Shown piece by piece: positions 47,641 through 56,287 of a DNA stretch of 64,000 bases. The DNA lies in contig JBCCGR010000014.1 of the NCBI GenBank assembly GCA_039029195.1, positions 1 through 64,000 on the forward strand. Reading direction: 5' to 3'. The notes below the pieces were generated by a model. It saw only the letters and a program-made list of their open reading frames with translations, had not been told where the DNA came from and searched no databases. Both the position numbers and the translations under genes were made by a program. This stretch comes from JBCCGR01 sp039029195. Its GTDB lineage: Bacteria; Pseudomonadota; Alphaproteobacteria; Rhizobiales; Rhizobiaceae. How positions within the stretch are numbered: position 1 is the stretch's first letter; every line of letters begins with the position of its first letter.

Positions 47641-49035
47641 ATGCCGCCGGAAACCGAACTGACAAAATCTACAGCCGCTCCATCAAAGAAGGTGTTCATC
47701 AAGACCTACGGGTGCCAGATGAACGTCTATGATTCTGAGCGCATGATGGATGCGCTGTCGGCTGATGGATATTCGATGAGTGACAGCGTGGATGACGCTG
47801 ACCTGGTGCTTCTCAACACCTGCCACATTCGTGAGAAGGCCGCCGAGAAAGTCTATTCCGAGATTGGCCGCCTGCGGAAAGTCAAGGCAACGAAGGAAGC
47901 CAGCGGCCAAGCAATGACCATTGGCGTTACCGGATGTGTTGCACAGGCCGAGGGTGAAGAAATTGTCCGCCGGGCCGATGCCGTTGATCTGGTGGTTGGT
48001 CCTCAAACCTACCACCGGCTCGCCGATCTGGTGCGCGAGGCTCGCAAGGGCAACGTTCAGATCGACACCGACTATGCGGTGGAGGACAAGTTCGAGCATC
48101 TGCCGGCGCCGGAAAAAAAGCAGATTGCAGCGCGCGGCGTTACCGCCTTTCTGACCGTTCAGGAAGGATGCGACAAGTTCTGCACGTTTTGCGTGGTTCC
48201 TTACACGCGTGGCGCCGAGGTTTCTCGCTCATCCTCCCAAATCCGGGAGGAAGCAAAACGCTTGTGCGATGCCGGGGTGCGTGAAGTGACCCTGCTTGGG
48301 CAGAATGTGAATGCCTGGCATGGCGAAGGTCCCGATGGAAAAACATGGGATCTGGGAGACCTTTTGCACGATCTGAGCGACATCGATGGTCTTGATCGCT
48401 TACGTTATGTCACCAGCCACCCCTGCGACATGTCAGATCGACTGATCGAGGCACATCGCGACATTGATATCCTGATGCCCTATCTGCATCTGCCGGTACA
48501 ATCCGGATCAGACGCAATCCTGAAAGCCATGAACCGGCACCACACAAGGCAGGACTATCTGGAGATCATTGATCGGGTGCGGGCTGCACGACCTGATATC
48601 GCCATATCGGGAGACTTCATTGTTGGTTTTCCGGGTGAAAGTGATGCGGATTTCGAAGACACGATGTCGATTGTCCGGGAGACAAACTACGCACAGGCCT
48701 TTTCATTCAAATATTCCCAACGCCCGGGCACACCCGGTGCCAAATTGGAAAATCAAGTGGACGAATCAGTCAAGTCAGAGCGGCTGACCCGACTTCAGGC
48801 GCTGCTGAATGAACAACAGCTCGCATTCAACACATCGATCGTTGGCAAAACCATCTCAATCCTGCTGGAAAAGCCCGGACGTATGCAGGACCAGTTGATT
48901 GGCCGTTCCCCGTGGCTGCAGTCCGTGATCGTTGATCAATCCGCGGGTTCAGTCGGCGATATTGTCGATGTCGAGATCACCAACGCCGGACCAAACAGCC
49001 TGATGGGCAAACCGTTGGCATCCAATGGCAAATAA
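47641..49035 (+). CDS. miaB: tRNA-2-methylthio-N6-dimethylallyladenosine synthase
   Basis: A 464-residue radical SAM methylthiotransferase modifying A37 of tRNAs. The N-terminal UPF0004 domain carries the auxiliary-cluster cysteines in YGCQMNVYDSERM, NTCHIREKA and GVTGCVAQAEG. The radical SAM motif is CDKFCTFC (about 177-184) in VQEGCDKFCTFCVVPYTRG. The C-terminal TRAM domain (about 385-455) follows. ATG 47641 gives a short Lys/Pro-rich leader before the first domain. The phoH start overlaps the end of this gene by 11 bases. Confidence 0.96.
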   Translation: MPPETELTKSTAAPSKKVFIKTYGCQMNVYDSERMMDALSADGYSMSDSVDDADLVLLNTCHIREKAAEKVYSEIGRLRKVKATKEASGQAMTIGVTGCVAQAEGEEIVRRADAVDLVVGPQTYHRLADLVREARKGNVQIDTDYAVEDKFEHLPAPEKKQIAARGVTAFLTVQEGCDKFCTFCVVPYTRGAEVSRSSSQIREEAKRLCDAGVREVTLLGQNVNAWHGEGPDGKTWDLGDLLHDLSDIDGLDRLRYVTSHPCDMSDRLIEAHRDIDILMPYLHLPVQSGSDAILKAMNRHHTRQDYLEIIDRVRAARPDIAISGDFIVGFPGESDADFEDTMSIVRETNYAQAFSFKYSQRPGTPGAKLENQVDESVKSERLTRLQALLNEQQLAFNTSIVGKTISILLEKPGRMQDQLIGRSPWLQSVIVDQSAGSVGDIVDVEITNAGPNSLMGKPLASNGK

Positions 49036-50035
49036 CGCAGAAAACACAGCAATCTCTCTGGTCTATGACGACAACCGGCTGGCCCAGGCGCTGTTCGGTC
49101 AGTTCGACCAGCATTTGGCGATGCTGGAAAAAGAACTGAATGTCGAAGCCGTATCTCGCGGCAATCAAGTCAATATTTCTGGTGATCCAAGCGCTGCCAA
49201 TCAGGCCAGAAAAGCGCTGGACCATCTTTATGGGCGCCTGCAGCAGGGTCATGAGATTGAAAATGGTGACGTGAACGGCGCAATCCGTATGGCTGTCGCA
49301 TCGGAAGCGCAAATGTCTCTGCCAACGATGGACGGCAAGGGAAAACTTGCACTGGCGAGCATCTCGACCGGCAAAAAAACCATCCTCGCCCGATCGCCGA
49401 CGCAGGATGCCTATATCCGGGCAATGGACCGGGCCGAGCTTGTGTTTGGCACAGGGCCTGCCGGGACAGGCAAGACCTATCTGGCGGTGGCGTATGCGGC
49501 TTCGCTGCTGGAGCGGGGCGGGGTGGAGCGAATCGTATTGTCCCGCCCGGCTGTCGAGGCTGGTGAACGGCTGGGATTTCTGCCAGGGGACATGAAAGAG
49601 AAGGTCGATCCCTATCTCCGACCGCTCTATGACGCCCTTCACGACATGATACCGGGCGACAAGGTGGAACGCGCCATCACGTCAGGCGTGATTGAAGTTG
49701 CACCACTCGCCTTTATGCGGGGGCGCACCCTGGCCAACGCTGCAGTTATTCTTGATGAAGCTCAAAACACCACATCTATGCAGATGAAGATGTTTTTGAC
49801 GCGACTTGGCGAAAACTCCCGCATGATTGTCACCGGTGATCCTTCACAGATTGACTTGCCACCTGGACAAACGTCTGGCCTTGTGGAGGCACTCGACCTG
49901 CTGAAGGATGTCAAAGGCATCATCAATGTTCGCTTCAGCGCCAAAGATGTGGTGCGGCATGCGCTCGTCGCCCGTATCATTGAGGCCTATGACGGAACTG
50001 CGGGTAAGCCAAACAATCGCAACTCAGGGCGCTGA
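49025..50035 (+). CDS. PhoH-family ATPase (YbeZ)
   Basis: A 336-residue ATP-binding protein of the PhoH/YbeZ family. An N-terminal KH-like region (about 20-75) precedes the ATPase domain with Walker A GTGPAGTGKTYLAVAYA (about 143-159) and Walker B AAVILDEAQNTT (about 239-250). A further conserved ITSGVIEVAPLAFMRGRTL lies between them, and SRMIVTGDPSQIDLP follows. It works with YbeY in ribosome maturation and RNA handling, and the gene sits exactly between miaB and ybeY, sharing its last base with the ybeY start. Confidence 0.94.
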   Translation: MANNAENTAISLVYDDNRLAQALFGQFDQHLAMLEKELNVEAVSRGNQVNISGDPSAANQARKALDHLYGRLQQGHEIENGDVNGAIRMAVASEAQMSLPTMDGKGKLALASISTGKKTILARSPTQDAYIRAMDRAELVFGTGPAGTGKTYLAVAYAASLLERGGVERIVLSRPAVEAGERLGFLPGDMKEKVDPYLRPLYDALHDMIPGDKVERAITSGVIEVAPLAFMRGRTLANAAVILDEAQNTTSMQMKMFLTRLGENSRMIVTGDPSQIDLPPGQTSGLVEALDLLKDVKGIINVRFSAKDVVRHALVARIIEAYDGTAGKPNNRNSGR

Positions 50036-50517
50036 TGTCGGAAATCTGTGAGGTTGGCATTCTTGTTGGCGGCGGTGACTGGCCAGATGAGCCGGAACTG
50101 CTTTCAATCTGCGGAAACGCAATCAAAGCGGCTATATCAGCCGCGGAATTGTCAGTTTCATCATACGATGAGGTTTCGTTTCTATTCACCAACGATGACG
50201 CTGTTCGTGCGCTCAACGCCCAGTGGCGCGACCAGGACAAGCCGACCAACGTGTTGTCCTTTCCCCAGGAAGATGACGATGCCGAACAGCCATCGGGCAT
50301 GTTGGGCGACATCGTGCTTGCACAGGAGACCATCGCCAGGGAAGCACTGGAGGCGAGGCGCACACTCGACCAACACCTGAACCATCTCATCATTCATGGG
50401 TTTCTGCACCTCTTCGGATATGATCACCAGAGCAATGAAGATGCCGAAGAAATGGAAGCGCTTGAGATCAAAGCGCTTGAAAAGCTGGGTATTGCGAACC
50501 CATATGCCGATCACTAG
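50035..50517 (+). CDS. ybeY: Endoribonuclease YbeY (rRNA maturation factor)
   Basis: A 160-residue metal-dependent endoribonuclease needed for 16S rRNA 3' end processing and ribosome quality control. The zinc motif HGFLHLFGYDH (H-x3-H-x5-H, about 121-131) in HLIIHGFLHLFGYDHQS is intact, with the family's preceding NVLSFPQEDDD and LGDIVLAQET. Its first codon shares a base with the phoH stop, so translation is coupled. The CBS-domain gene follows after 75 bases. Confidence 0.95.
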   Translation: MSEICEVGILVGGGDWPDEPELLSICGNAIKAAISAAELSVSSYDEVSFLFTNDDAVRALNAQWRDQDKPTNVLSFPQEDDDAEQPSGMLGDIVLAQETIAREALEARRTLDQHLNHLIIHGFLHLFGYDHQSNEDAEEMEALEIKALEKLGIANPYADH

Positions 50518-50592
50518 ACTGAACAACCGATGGTTTTGACCGGATCCCCCGACAAAAACCCGACAGATGATTGCAATCGACAAGATTTGTGA

Positions 50593-51741
50593 ATGACAAC
50601 AGATAAAGCTGACACGGCATCAACAGATGCTACGGCTTCTGCGGCGGACATCTCGCCTGCTGACAGTGACGACCCTTCCCAACCCGATTCCCGTGACGCT
50701 GATCAGTCTTCTGATTCTGATCATCAGGAGGCAATCGCTTCAAATCGGGCGCTGATCCCGGTCAAAGAAGATCGTACAAGCCGTCCCAATGATAGCTGGT
50801 TCAACCGGGTCCTTGCATTAATCGGCCTGCGTTCAACTGGCTCGCTTCGCGACGATCTTGAGGATGCGCTTTCGGAAACCAACACGGAAAGCGCCCTGTT
50901 CTCTCCCGAAGAGCGTGCCATGCTCAACAATATCCTTCGCCTGCGCGAGGTGCGGGTTGAGGACGTGATGGTGCCGCGCGCCGATGTGATTGCCGTGGAC
51001 AAGGATATTCCGGTCTTTGAACTGCTGCAGTTGTTCGAGGAGTCCGGCCATTCGCGAATGCCGGTCTATGACGATTCACTCGATGATCCGAAGGGCATGG
51101 TGCTCATCAAGGATTTGATGGCCCATATCACTCGGCACTCTCGTGGGCCGAAACGCCGCGCCCGCAAAAACCAAACCGTGAGGCCCTCCACGCTGGACCT
51201 GACCAAGATCGACCTTTCGGCTTCGCTTGCATCGCTCAAGATCACCCGAAAAGTGCTTTTTGTTCCTCCATCCATGCTCGCCTCTGACCTGATGGCACGT
51301 ATGCAGACAACCCGGACTCAGATGGCGCTGGTCATCGACGAATATGGCGGGACAGACGGTCTTGTTTCGCTCGAAGATATTGTCGAGCAGGTAGTGGGTG
51401 AAATCGAGGACGAGCATGATGCTGCTGCCGGACCGATGATCCGCTCGTCAGGCGACGGGATATTCACCGCCGATGCCCGAACCGATCTTGAGGAAGCCGC
51501 CAAGGTGATTGGCGACAGTTTCTCCTATGGGGAACTTGGTGAAGATGTCGACACGGTTGGCGGGCTGGTGTTTGCGCTTGCGGGACGCATACCCGTTAGG
51601 GGTGAGGTCGTTGATGGATTGCCCGGGTTTGAGTTCCGGGTTCTTGATGCGGACCCGCGCAGGATCAAGCGACTTCAGATCGTTCAGACCCGAGGAATTG
51701 ACCGACGACGGAGAGTGGCGAAGAGCAAACAAGCAGCATGA
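50593..51741 (+). CDS. CorC/HlyC-family CBS-domain protein
   Basis: A 382-residue cytoplasmic member of the CorC/HlyC (TlyC) group, linked to magnesium and cobalt efflux and to ribosome-associated ion handling. A long acidic Ser/Asp-rich N-terminal region (about 1-55) is followed by paired CBS domains: VRVEDVMVPRADVIAVDKDIPVFELLQLFEESGHSRMPVYDDSLDDPKGMVLIKDLM (about 120-175) and FVPPSMLASDLMARMQTTRTQMALVIDEYGGTDGLVSLEDIVEQVVGEIEDEHD (about 220-275). The C-terminal transporter-associated domain (about 290-365) has DARTDLEEAAKVIG. No membrane DUF21 domain is present. Usually lnt follows in Rhizobiales; here a PTS pair does. Confidence 0.9.
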   Translation: MTTDKADTASTDATASAADISPADSDDPSQPDSRDADQSSDSDHQEAIASNRALIPVKEDRTSRPNDSWFNRVLALIGLRSTGSLRDDLEDALSETNTESALFSPEERAMLNNILRLREVRVEDVMVPRADVIAVDKDIPVFELLQLFEESGHSRMPVYDDSLDDPKGMVLIKDLMAHITRHSRGPKRRARKNQTVRPSTLDLTKIDLSASLASLKITRKVLFVPPSMLASDLMARMQTTRTQMALVIDEYGGTDGLVSLEDIVEQVVGEIEDEHDAAAGPMIRSSGDGIFTADARTDLEEAAKVIGDSFSYGELGEDVDTVGGLVFALAGRIPVRGEVVDGLPGFEFRVLDADPRRIKRLQIVQTRGIDRRRRVAKSKQAA

Positions 51742-51776
51742 TCGCCCACCTGCAGACAACTTGCTGAGAAATAGTT

Positions 51777-51807
51777 CATAACAGGCCCATTTAGTTGCCT
51801 TGTTATG
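51777..51807. promoter_or_regulatory. Imperfect inverted repeat upstream of the EIIA gene
   Basis: CATAACAGGC (51777-51786) and GCCTTGTTATG (51797-51807) form an inverted repeat with one bulged base, 112 bases before the EIIA start in an otherwise gene-free 177-base stretch. It may be an operator or leader hairpin; no regulator can be named. Confidence 0.25.
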
Positions 51808-51918
51808 CAATGATGTCGCGGTCCACATTTTCATGTTGCAACGCGGCACAGTCCTGCCAATATGGCGAAAACGAGAACGGCACAGCGCGCACTGACGGGA
51901 CGGCCGCACGGCACATTC

Positions 51919-52320
51919 ATGATTGGTCTGGTACTTGTTACACACGGACAGCTGGCGGTGGAGTTCCGACTGGCGCTTGAGCATGTGGTTGGCGAGCAAA
52001 CCCATATTGCAACAATTTCCATTGGGCCCGACGACGATATGGAACACCGTCGGGACGATATAATTTCCGCGGTTGAATCAGTTGATGCAGGAAAAGGCGT
52101 CATCATTCTGACAGACATGTTTGGTGGCACGCCATCCAATCTGGCCATTTCCGTGATGGAAGCCGACAGGGTGGAAGTGGTTGCTGGTGTTAATCTGCCG
52201 ATGCTGATCAAACTCGCCAGCGTTCGCACCTCAGGCGAGATGGCGGCGGCAATTGTCGAAGCACAGGCAGCGGGCAAAAAGTACATCAATGTGGCAAGCC
52301 ACGTTCTGGCAGGCCAGTAG
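51919..52320 (+). CDS. PTS mannose-family EIIA component (regulatory PTS)
   Basis: A 133-residue EIIA-Man domain protein (IGLVLVTHGQLAVEFRLALEHV at the N-terminus, His9 the likely phosphorylation site). Typical segments are ISIGPDDDMEHRRDDII, then GVIILTDMFGGTPSNLAISVM and GVNLPMLIKLASVR. Rhizobiales use this with HPr and EI-Ntr as a regulatory rather than transport PTS. No membrane EIIC or EIID is adjacent, consistent with that role. ATG 51919 is chosen because family proteins begin at the IGLVLVTHG strand; an upstream start at 51862 adds 19 residues without homology. The ptsH gene follows after 2 bases. Confidence 0.92.
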   Translation: MIGLVLVTHGQLAVEFRLALEHVVGEQTHIATISIGPDDDMEHRRDDIISAVESVDAGKGVIILTDMFGGTPSNLAISVMEADRVEVVAGVNLPMLIKLASVRTSGEMAAAIVEAQAAGKKYINVASHVLAGQ

Positions 52321-52322
52321 CC

Positions 52323-52601
52323 GTGAGCACATTGGAACCCCGGCGCTTCAGGATCATCAATATGCGGGGGTTGCATGCACGCGCTTCCGCAAAGTTTGTG
52401 CGCTGCGTTGAGACCTATGATGCAGAAGTAACCGTCACCAAAGACGGCCAAAGTGTTGGCGGCACATCCATCATGGGTCTTATGATGCTCGCCGCCTCCC
52501 CCGGGTGTTGCATTGATGTTTCAGCCACGGGCAATGAAGCAGAGGCTGCGCTGGACGCCCTTGAAACGTTGATTGAAAACCGTTTTGGCGAAGAGACCTG
52601 A
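52323..52601 (+). CDS. ptsH: Phosphocarrier protein HPr
   Basis: A 92-residue HPr. The active-site histidine is in RGLHARASAKFV (about residue 20 from the GTG start, equivalent to His15), and the regulatory serine region GGTSIMGLMMLAASPG (about 52-67) has the Ser-46-equivalent in TSIMGLMML that HPr kinase/phosphorylase recognises in other Rhizobiales. The start is GTG 52323. It follows the EIIA gene by 2 bases and converges with dnaQ, with the two stops 2 bases apart inside a perfect palindrome (CTGAACTCAGTTCAG, 52598-52612). hprK, usually just upstream of this pair, is not in the window. Confidence 0.94.
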   Translation: MSTLEPRRFRIINMRGLHARASAKFVRCVETYDAEVTVTKDGQSVGGTSIMGLMMLAASPGCCIDVSATGNEAEAALDALETLIENRFGEET

Positions 52602-52603
52602 AC

Positions 52604-53320
52604 TCAGTTCAGCAGGCCCGGATATTTCTTCCAGGTTGCATCATCACCAAGTGCCTCGACAAATGCCTGATGGGCGTCTCGCTCCTTTTGCGTCAAGCGG
52701 GACGGTAGAGGATTGGGACGCGCCGATATGGCGACATCTGCTTCATCAACCATCTCCCCGGGTGTTTCGGAACTCTCCGAACTGGTTCCAAGCATAAGGG
52801 CAGCCTGACGACCACCGGAAAGTTCGAGATAGACTTCGGCCAGCAGTTCTGAATCGAGAAGTGCCCCGTGCTTGGTGCGGTGGCCATTGTCGATGCCGTA
52901 GCGATTGCAGAGGGCGTCGAGTGAGTTTGGACTGCCCGGATGTTTTCGCCGGGCAATTTGCAGGGTATCGACCACCCGTTCTGGTGTGATCTGAGGCTTT
53001 TTCAGCCGTTGAAGCTCTGCGTTCAAAAAGCCGACATCAAATGATGCATTGTGAGCGACCAGCATGCCCTCTGCAAAAAAGGCTAGAAAATCGTCTGCAA
53101 TTTCTGAGAATTTGGGTTTGTCCTTGAGCATTTCGTTGGAAATGCCGTGAACTTTCAGGGCACCCGCTTCCACTTCCTTGCCTTCGGGATCGATGTAGAC
53201 ATGGAACGTTTTCCCGGTCGCAAACCGGTTGACCAGCTCTATTGCCCCAATTTCAATGACCCGATGACCATCCCGAGCACTCAGACCGGTGGTCTCGGTA
53301 TCGAACACGATTTCGCGCAC
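52604..53320 (-). CDS. dnaQ: DNA polymerase III subunit epsilon (proofreading exonuclease)
   Basis: A 238-residue DEDDh 3'-5' exonuclease of the replicative polymerase. Exo I is FDTETTGL (4-11), Exo II is in VAHNASFDVGFLNAEL (about 90-105), and Exo III is HGALLDSELLAEVYLEL (H-x-A-x2-D form, about 157-173). The C-terminal region (about 175-238) would bind the polymerase alpha subunit. The gene lies in the origin-proximal block dnaQ-coaE-aroE-maf-ppsR transcribed away from the predicted origin, as usual in Rhizobiales. The coaE stop lies 73 bases upstream of its start. Confidence 0.96.
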   Translation of the reverse strand: MREIVFDTETTGLSARDGHRVIEIGAIELVNRFATGKTFHVYIDPEGKEVEAGALKVHGISNEMLKDKPKFSEIADDFLAFFAEGMLVAHNASFDVGFLNAELQRLKKPQITPERVVDTLQIARRKHPGSPNSLDALCNRYGIDNGHRTKHGALLDSELLAEVYLELSGGRQAALMLGTSSESSETPGEMVDEADVAISARPNPLPSRLTQKERDAHQAFVEALGDDATWKKYPGLLN

Positions 53321-53393
53321 GTTGATATCCGAATTGCCGCTTCAGTTGGCAGAATCGCGCGTTCGATAGCCGAATTCAACTTTTGGAAGCGAA

Positions 53394-54008
53394 CTATCCC
53401 CTGATTGTATCGGCTTTCTTCCATCCACCATCCCGAATGGTGGTGGCAATTTCGTTCACCGCCTCGCGAGCAGCCTCCATCCCCAAGGATGTATCGATAA
53501 TGAAATCAGCGCGGTTGCGTTTGTCAGCGTCCGGCACCTGCCGTGCCAGAATGGCTTCAAACTGATCTTCCGTCATTCCAGGACGCGCCAGTACCCGGTC
53601 ACGCTGCACATCTGCTGGTGCTGTCACCACAATGACGCCATCAACACGCGCATCGCCACCGGTTTCAAACAGCAAGGGCACATCCATTATGACGAATGGC
53701 GCCTCTTTTGCGCGGGCCTCCTCTAGGAACTGATCCCGCTCCTGTGCGACCAGGGGATGTACGATCGTTTCCAGCGCCTTCATGGCGGCATCGTTTCCAA
53801 CCACATGGGCTTTGAGTGTTTCGCGATTGACCACACCATTTTCGACCGTGCCGGGAAACCGGGCTTCAACCATTGGTGCTGCCCGACCGGCGTAGAGATT
53901 GTGAACAACAGCGTCCGCGTCGTGCACCGGAATGCCAATGTCGCGGAACATCTGGGCGGTGGTTGATTTGCCCATACCGATGGATCCGGTGAGACCAAGC
54001 ACGATCAT
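53394..54008 (-). CDS. coaE: Dephospho-CoA kinase
   Basis: A 204-residue P-loop kinase catalysing the last step of CoA synthesis. Walker A is GSIGMGKST (about 7-15) in VLGLTGSIGMGKSTTAQMF. The CoA-binding stretches HDADAVVHNLY, then HPLVAQERDQFL and VMDVPLLFETG are present, and the C-terminal lid has RDRVLARPGMTEDQFEAILARQ. The start is ATG 54008, overlapping the aroE stop as ATGA; an upstream in-frame start at 54080 would extend deep into aroE with a Cys-rich tract and is not credible. Confidence 0.95.
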   Translation of the reverse strand: MIVLGLTGSIGMGKSTTAQMFRDIGIPVHDADAVVHNLYAGRAAPMVEARFPGTVENGVVNRETLKAHVVGNDAAMKALETIVHPLVAQERDQFLEEARAKEAPFVIMDVPLLFETGGDARVDGVIVVTAPADVQRDRVLARPGMTEDQFEAILARQVPDADKRNRADFIIDTSLGMEAAREAVNEIATTIRDGGWKKADTIRG

Positions 54009-54868
54009 TTGGTGCCCTCCAGTGCAGCAACAACAAGACTGTGCAGTTCTTTTGTGACCTGCGGACGCACACCGAACCATCGCTCAAAACCAGGAACCGC
54101 CTGATGCAGCAACATGCCCAGACCATCCACCGTGCGGAGACCACAGGCTCTGGCGCGTTGCAGCGGATAGGTGTCGAGCGGTGTGTAAACAATATCGGTC
54201 ACGATTGCGCTCTTTGGAAGTTGTTCCAATGAGAGATCGGGCCAGCTCGTTCCCTCAAGCCCCAACGAAGTTGTGTTGATCACCAGATCGCAATCGTTGA
54301 GGTGATCGCCGAGTTGGTCCCAAGTCTGCGCCAGACAGGGTTCGCCGAAATGGTCAACGAGCGTTTGCGCTCGCTGAATTGTGCGGTTGATGATGATAAT
54401 TTCGCCAAATCCACGCGACTGCAGACAGTCAATAATCGCGCGAGACGCTCCACCAGCACCGAGGATCACAGCCTTTGTCGCAATGCCTCTTTGCGGCCGA
54501 TCCCAACCGGGGTTTGCCGCATCAAGATTGGCTGAAAATCCATATCCGTCGGTGTTGTCTCCATGAAGTTTGCCATCTTCAAACCACAGCGTATTAACCG
54601 CCTGCAGCTTTTGAGCATGGCTTGTGGCGACATCGACCGCACGGTAGGCCGCCTCCTTGTGAGGCAGGGTGACATTTCCCCCAGCAAACCTATTCTCCGC
54701 CAGACCAGAGATAAAATCATTGAATCCATCTGGCTCAACGGCAATCGGCTCATAGGAGCCGTCAATGCCAAACTGCGCAAGCCAATGGCCGTGAATGAGT
54801 GGGGATTTTGAGTGTTTTACCGGCCATCCCGTCACAAAGGCTTTTTTGGTGGATTGGAGCTCAGCCAT
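54005..54868 (-). CDS. aroE: Shikimate dehydrogenase (NADP+)
   Basis: A 287-residue NADPH-dependent enzyme reducing 3-dehydroshikimate to shikimate in aromatic amino acid synthesis. Substrate-domain motifs: GWPVKHSKSPLIHGHWLAQ with its Ser/Ser pair (about 14-32), and GGNVTLPHKEAAYRAVD with the catalytic Lys (about 63-79). The NADP-binding GAGGASRAIID lies at about 137-147. C-terminal features are VINTTSLGLEG, TDIVYTPLDTYPLQRARACG and GLGMLLHQAVPGFERWFG. Coupled to maf (8-base overlap upstream) and coaE (ATGA overlap downstream). Confidence 0.96.
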   Translation of the reverse strand: MAELQSTKKAFVTGWPVKHSKSPLIHGHWLAQFGIDGSYEPIAVEPDGFNDFISGLAENRFAGGNVTLPHKEAAYRAVDVATSHAQKLQAVNTLWFEDGKLHGDNTDGYGFSANLDAANPGWDRPQRGIATKAVILGAGGASRAIIDCLQSRGFGEIIIINRTIQRAQTLVDHFGEPCLAQTWDQLGDHLNDCDLVINTTSLGLEGTSWPDLSLEQLPKSAIVTDIVYTPLDTYPLQRARACGLRTVDGLGMLLHQAVPGFERWFGVRPQVTKELHSLVVAALEGTK

Positions 54869-55460
54869 CGATCGCCCCCAGCACGCGCAATTCTTTCAGC
54901 AATGGAAGGAGGGGCAAACCCACAATGGTGGAGTGATCGCCCGCAATCTTTTCAAAAAGCTGAATGCCTCTCCCTTCAATCTGGTACACGCCGACACTGG
55001 AGAGGACCGCGTCTCCGGCTGCTGCAAGATACCGTCCGACAAATTCCGGCGAAATATTGCGCATGGTCATGTGAGCCGGTTCCACATGTCGCCATATGGT
55101 CTCGCCACCACGCACAAGAACAAGGGCAGAGTGAAGCGTGTGGGTTTTGCCTGACAGTTTAAGAAGGTTGCGACGCGCTTCTTCCATGTTGTGTGGCTTA
55201 TGAAACTGTTCATCGCCAAGCGAAAGTGTCTGGTCGCAACCGATGACAATATCGTCGGCGTTCACCTCACCGCTTTGTGCCACATTCTGTGCCTTGGCTT
55301 CGGCCAGCACCATTGCGATGTCTTCCACCGGCAGGTTCGCATTTTGAAGAGGCGCTTCAACCGCCCGCTCGTCAATGTTGGTAACCATTGCCGTAACGCT
55401 CAGCCCTGCAGCTTCTAGCATGGCCTTGCGAAACGGGCTTTTAGATGCGAGCACCAGCAT
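54861..55460 (-). CDS. Maf-family nucleoside triphosphate pyrophosphatase
   Basis: A 199-residue Maf protein, hydrolysing non-canonical or modified NTPs (dTTP, UTP or 7-methyl-GTP depending on subgroup). It begins LVLASKSPFRKAMLEAAGL with the S-x-S-P/R signature, then the family Glu in NIDERAVEAPL, VIGCDQTLSLGDEQFHKP, and GKTHTLHSALVLVRGG. The CDQTL motif is that of the subgroup preferring m7GTP (YceF-like) rather than YhdE, which usually has ADT; this is a weak inference. It is in the overlapping block ppsR-maf-aroE-coaE, sharing one base with the ppsR stop. Confidence 0.92.
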   Translation of the reverse strand: MLVLASKSPFRKAMLEAAGLSVTAMVTNIDERAVEAPLQNANLPVEDIAMVLAEAKAQNVAQSGEVNADDIVIGCDQTLSLGDEQFHKPHNMEEARRNLLKLSGKTHTLHSALVLVRGGETIWRHVEPAHMTMRNISPEFVGRYLAAAGDAVLSSVGVYQIEGRGIQLFEKIAGDHSTIVGLPLLPLLKELRVLGAIDG

Positions 55461-56287
55461 CAGGCGCTCCTGTTGTTGTGAATTGCGATCACTTCGGCTG
55501 CTGTTTCCTCCACTGAACGACGCGATACATCAATCATAGGCCAGCGATTGGTCTTGCACAGGCGGCGTGTGTAACTCAATTCCTGCGCGATGATCGTTCG
55601 GTCCGTGTAAGTGGCGTTTACGAAATCATCTTCAAACGACAAGACGCGTTGCTGACGAACCTGTGCAAGCCGATCCGTGGTTGCGACGAGTGCCACCACG
55701 GATGGTTTTTTTGCCACCTCAACCCGCGGGTCCAACGGAACATCCGGATGGAGCGGGATGTTGGCGGTCTTTAGTCCGCGCTGGGCAAGATAGATGCTTG
55801 TTGGCGTTTTTGTGGTCCGGCTTATCCCGAGCAGAATGATATCGGCCTGTTCCAGATCGTCCGGCAGCACACCATCATCATGGGTCAAGGCAAAATGGAT
55901 GGCTTCGATGCGATCAAAGTAGCTTTCATTGAGCGCATATTGCGCACCCGTTCTTCGATGGGCCTGTTCGCCCAGAAAATTCTGGAACACATCCGACACA
56001 GGCTTCAGAACATTCACGGCTGGAAGCGCCAGTGCCTGACAGCGTTCTCCCATCAGATCACCAAGTTCAGGATCGGCAAAGGTGTAAAGCACAATGCCTG
56101 GTTCCTGATCGATTCGGGACAGTGTCTTTTCTAGCTGGGCCTGATTGCGAACCATCGGGTAGAGATGTTCGATTGCTCGCGCATTGGAGTATTGCGCCGC
56201 CACTGCCCGCCCAACCGAAATCAGGGTTTCGCCGGTCGCATCTGACACCAAATGGAGGTGAAAGAAGTTTTCTGCGTTCCGCACCAA
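55460..56287 (-). CDS. Pyruvate, phosphate dikinase / PEP synthase regulatory protein
   Basis: A 275-residue DUF299 bifunctional kinase/phosphorylase that switches pyruvate phosphate dikinase (or PEP synthase) on and off by phosphorylating a threonine next to its catalytic histidine. N-terminal FFHLHLVSDATGETLISVGRAVAAQ is the family opening. The P-loop-like GISRTTKTPTSIYLAQRG (about 153-170) and CKTNRWPMIDVSRRSVEETAAEV at the end are also diagnostic. The start is TTG 56287 or the adjacent GTG 56284; AAGG about 12 bases upstream supports this zone and no ATG is available. It forms the left flank of the predicted origin and is transcribed away from it. Confidence 0.94.
   Translation of the reverse strand: MVRNAENFFHLHLVSDATGETLISVGRAVAAQYSNARAIEHLYPMVRNQAQLEKTLSRIDQEPGIVLYTFADPELGDLMGERCQALALPAVNVLKPVSDVFQNFLGEQAHRRTGAQYALNESYFDRIEAIHFALTHDDGVLPDDLEQADIILLGISRTTKTPTSIYLAQRGLKTANIPLHPDVPLDPRVEVAKKPSVVALVATTDRLAQVRQQRVLSFEDDFVNATYTDRTIIAQELSYTRRLCKTNRWPMIDVSRRSVEETAAEVIAIHNNRSA

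Noticed and set aside
53394..54080. Longer coaE start at 54080
   Set aside because: It would overlap aroE by 76 bases and add a Cys-rich leader foreign to the family; ATG 54008 gives the normal N-terminus and an ATGA overlap.
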